The translations under genes were made by a program, and so were the position numbers. This document shows, in pieces, positions 62,585-64,000 of a DNA stretch of 64,000 nt; the first letter of the stretch is position 1, and the number at the start of each line of letters is the position of its first letter. The stretch is taken from NCBI GenBank assembly GCA_963851095.1, contig CAWKOX010000006.1:1-64000 (forward strand), written 5' to 3'. Below the pieces are notes generated by a model that did no database searches, had not been told where the DNA came from, and saw only the letters and a list, made by a program, of their open reading frames with translations. The DNA is from Oleispira sp963851095. Its GTDB lineage: Bacteria; Pseudomonadota; Gammaproteobacteria; Pseudomonadales; Oceanobacteraceae.

Positions 62585-64000
62585 TTATTGTGCTGATTTA
62601 ATCATTTTTTCAGTAATTTTTGATAAGGGTAAGAGCTCATCGACAGCCCCTAGTTTATAAGCCGCCTGAGGCATCCCCCATACGACCGAAGTAGCCTCAT
62701 CCTGAGCGTATGTAATCGCTCCTGCTTGCTTTAGTTTAAGCATGCCATGTGCCCCATCATTTCCCATACCCGTTAGCATTACAGCAACAACACTTGAGCC
62801 ATACATACTTAATATAGACTCAAACATGACATCAACCGCTGGCCTATGACGATTGACTCTCTCAGTCTGTATGATTCTACACACTTTATTATTGCCTGAG
62901 TTAGCCACAGTAAGATGATAGTCTCCTGGCGCGATATAGACACATCCAGGGCGAATAAGCATCCCTTCTTGTGCCTCAAATACACTCACCTCCAAGAAAC
63001 GATCTAATCGCTCTGCAAATGAAGTACTGAAAACTTTAGGGATATGTTGTGAAATCAAAATAGGCGGACAATCAGTAGGGATCGAGGCTAATACCTCTTT
63101 AATCGCCTCTATGCCTCCTGTAGAAGCACCAATAGCAATAATCCTTGAGTAGCCTACCTCTGATTTTGTAAGCGCCATGACGGACTTATTCTGACGATAA
63201 GGCTGGACGTGTGCAGAGGATGCCATTCGCACTTTTGTAATAAGCTCATTGGAAAATATTTTAAGTTTAACGTCAGTATTTGCTTTGGGCTTGCAAATAT
63301 AATCTACCGCCCCGACCTCCAATGCTTCTAGCGTCTCTGGAGCACCGCGTTCCGTGAGTGTCGAGACCATAATTACAGGCATTGGGCGCAATCGCATTAA
63401 ATTCTTTAAAAATTGCAGACCTGACATCTTTGGCATTTCGATATCAAGGGTTAAAACATCCGGAGATAACTGCTTAATTTTTTCTCTTGCATCAATAGGA
63501 TCTTCCGCAGAACCAACGACCTCGAAATCAGAACAACTATTGAGTATTTCAATGAGCATTGTTCTAATTAAAGCGGAATCGTCAATAACTAATACTCGAA
63601 TTTTTTTCATTTTGTCATCACCAAAAAGTTCGATATTAGACGTATCCCTCTCAGACTTACTCTCTACACTCACATGTTTTTCGTATTCTGTTTCACGGCG
63701 AATAATTGTATCGTTCTTAACATTTTTAATACGCCTAACTTTTACGCTACCAGTATCAGGAAAGAAAAGTATTTTTCGGGCATAAATATCACCCACATCA
63801 CTGGCGACTATATTTAACTGCTCTTCTGCTAAGTACTGATAAACAAATAGAATATTCTTTTGGCCAATATCAGTCATACTCGCCATCATTTGGCCACCGC
63901 CAAAAACTTTAACTTCAAAATTTTTCTTTTCACCACCCAGTTTTATAATCGCATTAATCAAGTACTCCATGGCCCAGTTACCATAGCGTGACGCTGAAGT
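62585..64000 (-). CDS. CheD-CheB fusion, 5' end cut by the window
   Basis: One open frame from the right edge holding the C-terminal part of CheD (RYGNWAMEYLINAIIKLGG, VKVFGGGQMM, GRK-region ARKILFFPDTGSVKVRR), a 50-residue charged linker and a full CheB: receiver (LVIDDSALIRTML, phospho-Asp in VLTLDIEMPKMSG, Lys in DYICKPK) and esterase (IGASTGGIEAI, SQHIPKVFS, LTGMGNDGAHG). No stop lies between the two parts. CheD deamidates receptor glutamines and CheB removes methyl groups. The internal ATG of MKKIRVLVIDD could still serve as a separate CheB start. It is a second CheB besides the one at 43 kb, so a second chemosensory cluster probably continues to the right. Confidence 0.87.
   Translation of the reverse strand, partial: TSASRYGNWAMEYLINAIIKLGGEKKNFEVKVFGGGQMMASMTDIGQKNILFVYQYLAEEQLNIVASDVGDIYARKILFFPDTGSVKVRRIKNVKNDTIIRRETEYEKHVSVESKSERDTSNIELFGDDKMKKIRVLVIDDSALIRTMLIEILNSCSDFEVVGSAEDPIDAREKIKQLSPDVLTLDIEMPKMSGLQFLKNLMRLRPMPVIMVSTLTERGAPETLEALEVGAVDYICKPKANTDVKLKIFSNELITKVRMASSAHVQPYRQNKSVMALTKSEVGYSRIIAIGASTGGIEAIKEVLASIPTDCPPILISQHIPKVFSTSFAERLDRFLEVSVFEAQEGMLIRPGCVYIAPGDYHLTVANSGNNKVCRIIQTERVNRHRPAVDVMFESILSMYGSSVVAVMLTGMGNDGAHGMLKLKQAGAITYAQDEATSVVWGMPQAAYKLGAVDELLPLSKITEKMIKSAQ

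Noticed and set aside
63354..63785. 143-codon frame opposite the CheD-CheB gene
   Set aside because: Antisense to well-recognised receiver and CheD sequence; no ribosome site or family.

Overview
The window comes from a motile, polarly flagellated gammaproteobacterium, most likely a marine Oceanospirillales-type organism. This rests on moderate-to-low GC by eye, a Pseudomonas-like gene order for the flagellar and chemotaxis block (fliK-L-M-N-O-P-Q-R-flhB-A-F-fleN-fliA-cheYZAB-motCD-parC-parP-cheW), the motY-pyrC-rnt neighbourhood known from Pseudomonas, and a class Ia nrdAB-yfaE operon. The taxon is an inference; the 16S gene at the left end would settle it.

Layout. (1) 1-2.1 kb: a complete 16S rRNA gene on the minus strand, with the rest of the operon off the left edge. 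Behind it lie a boxA-like element and three tandem sigma-70-type promoters, all with 16-bp spacers. (2) 2.1-7.7 kb: motY with a FliA (sigma-28) promoter, pyrC, rnt, a GreA/GreB-like factor, a hexose-6-phosphate mutarotase and a LysR regulator. (3) 7.8-15.1 kb: an iron-type accessory island. It holds a FecA-like TonB receptor broken at a run of seven G, a fatty-acid-hydroxylase-family membrane protein, a DUF1513 lipoprotein, an imelysin-like lipoprotein and a DUF4856-like lipoprotein that has a good Fur-box candidate. (4) 15.4-30.4 kb: grxD, a fused 5-oxoprolinase, argD-argF, a diguanylate-cyclase-like protein with a destroyed GGDEF signature, glpK, an Aer-like receptor, metR, and an RstAB-like two-component system whose kinase seems to start at ATT. 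(5) 30.5-36.9 kb: nrdA-nrdB-yfaE behind NrdR-box and DnaA-box candidates, a small unknown protein, bcp and an unknown exported protein. (6) 36.9-38.5 kb: an AraC regulator and a small exported protein.

(7) 38.6-64 kb: one long minus-strand flagellar/chemotaxis region. In transcription order it runs: CheD-CheB fusion (cut by the window edge), an anti-sigma-antagonist / receiver-phosphatase-kinase / Hpt trio resembling HsbA-HsbR-HptB, fliK, fliLMNOPQR, flhB, flhA, flhF, fleN, fliA, cheY, cheZ, cheA, cheB, motC, motD, parC, a small unknown protein, parP, cheW and DUF2802. Candidate sigma-54 promoters precede fliK, fliL and flhA, and the sigma-28 promoter precedes motY, so both tiers of the usual flagellar hierarchy are visible. 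FleN/FlhF set flagellar number and place, ParC/ParP place the chemosensory arrays, CheA/CheW/CheY/CheZ/CheB signal to FliM/FliN, and MotC/MotD with MotY supply torque.

The points most worth following up are: three FliM-like short motifs repeated in the CheA linker, the CheD-CheB fusion, the unknown protein wedged between parC and parP, the G-tract frameshift in the TonB receptor, the predicted ATT start of the RstB-like kinase, and the iron island built from poorly characterised families. I found no CRISPR array, prophage or insertion sequence.
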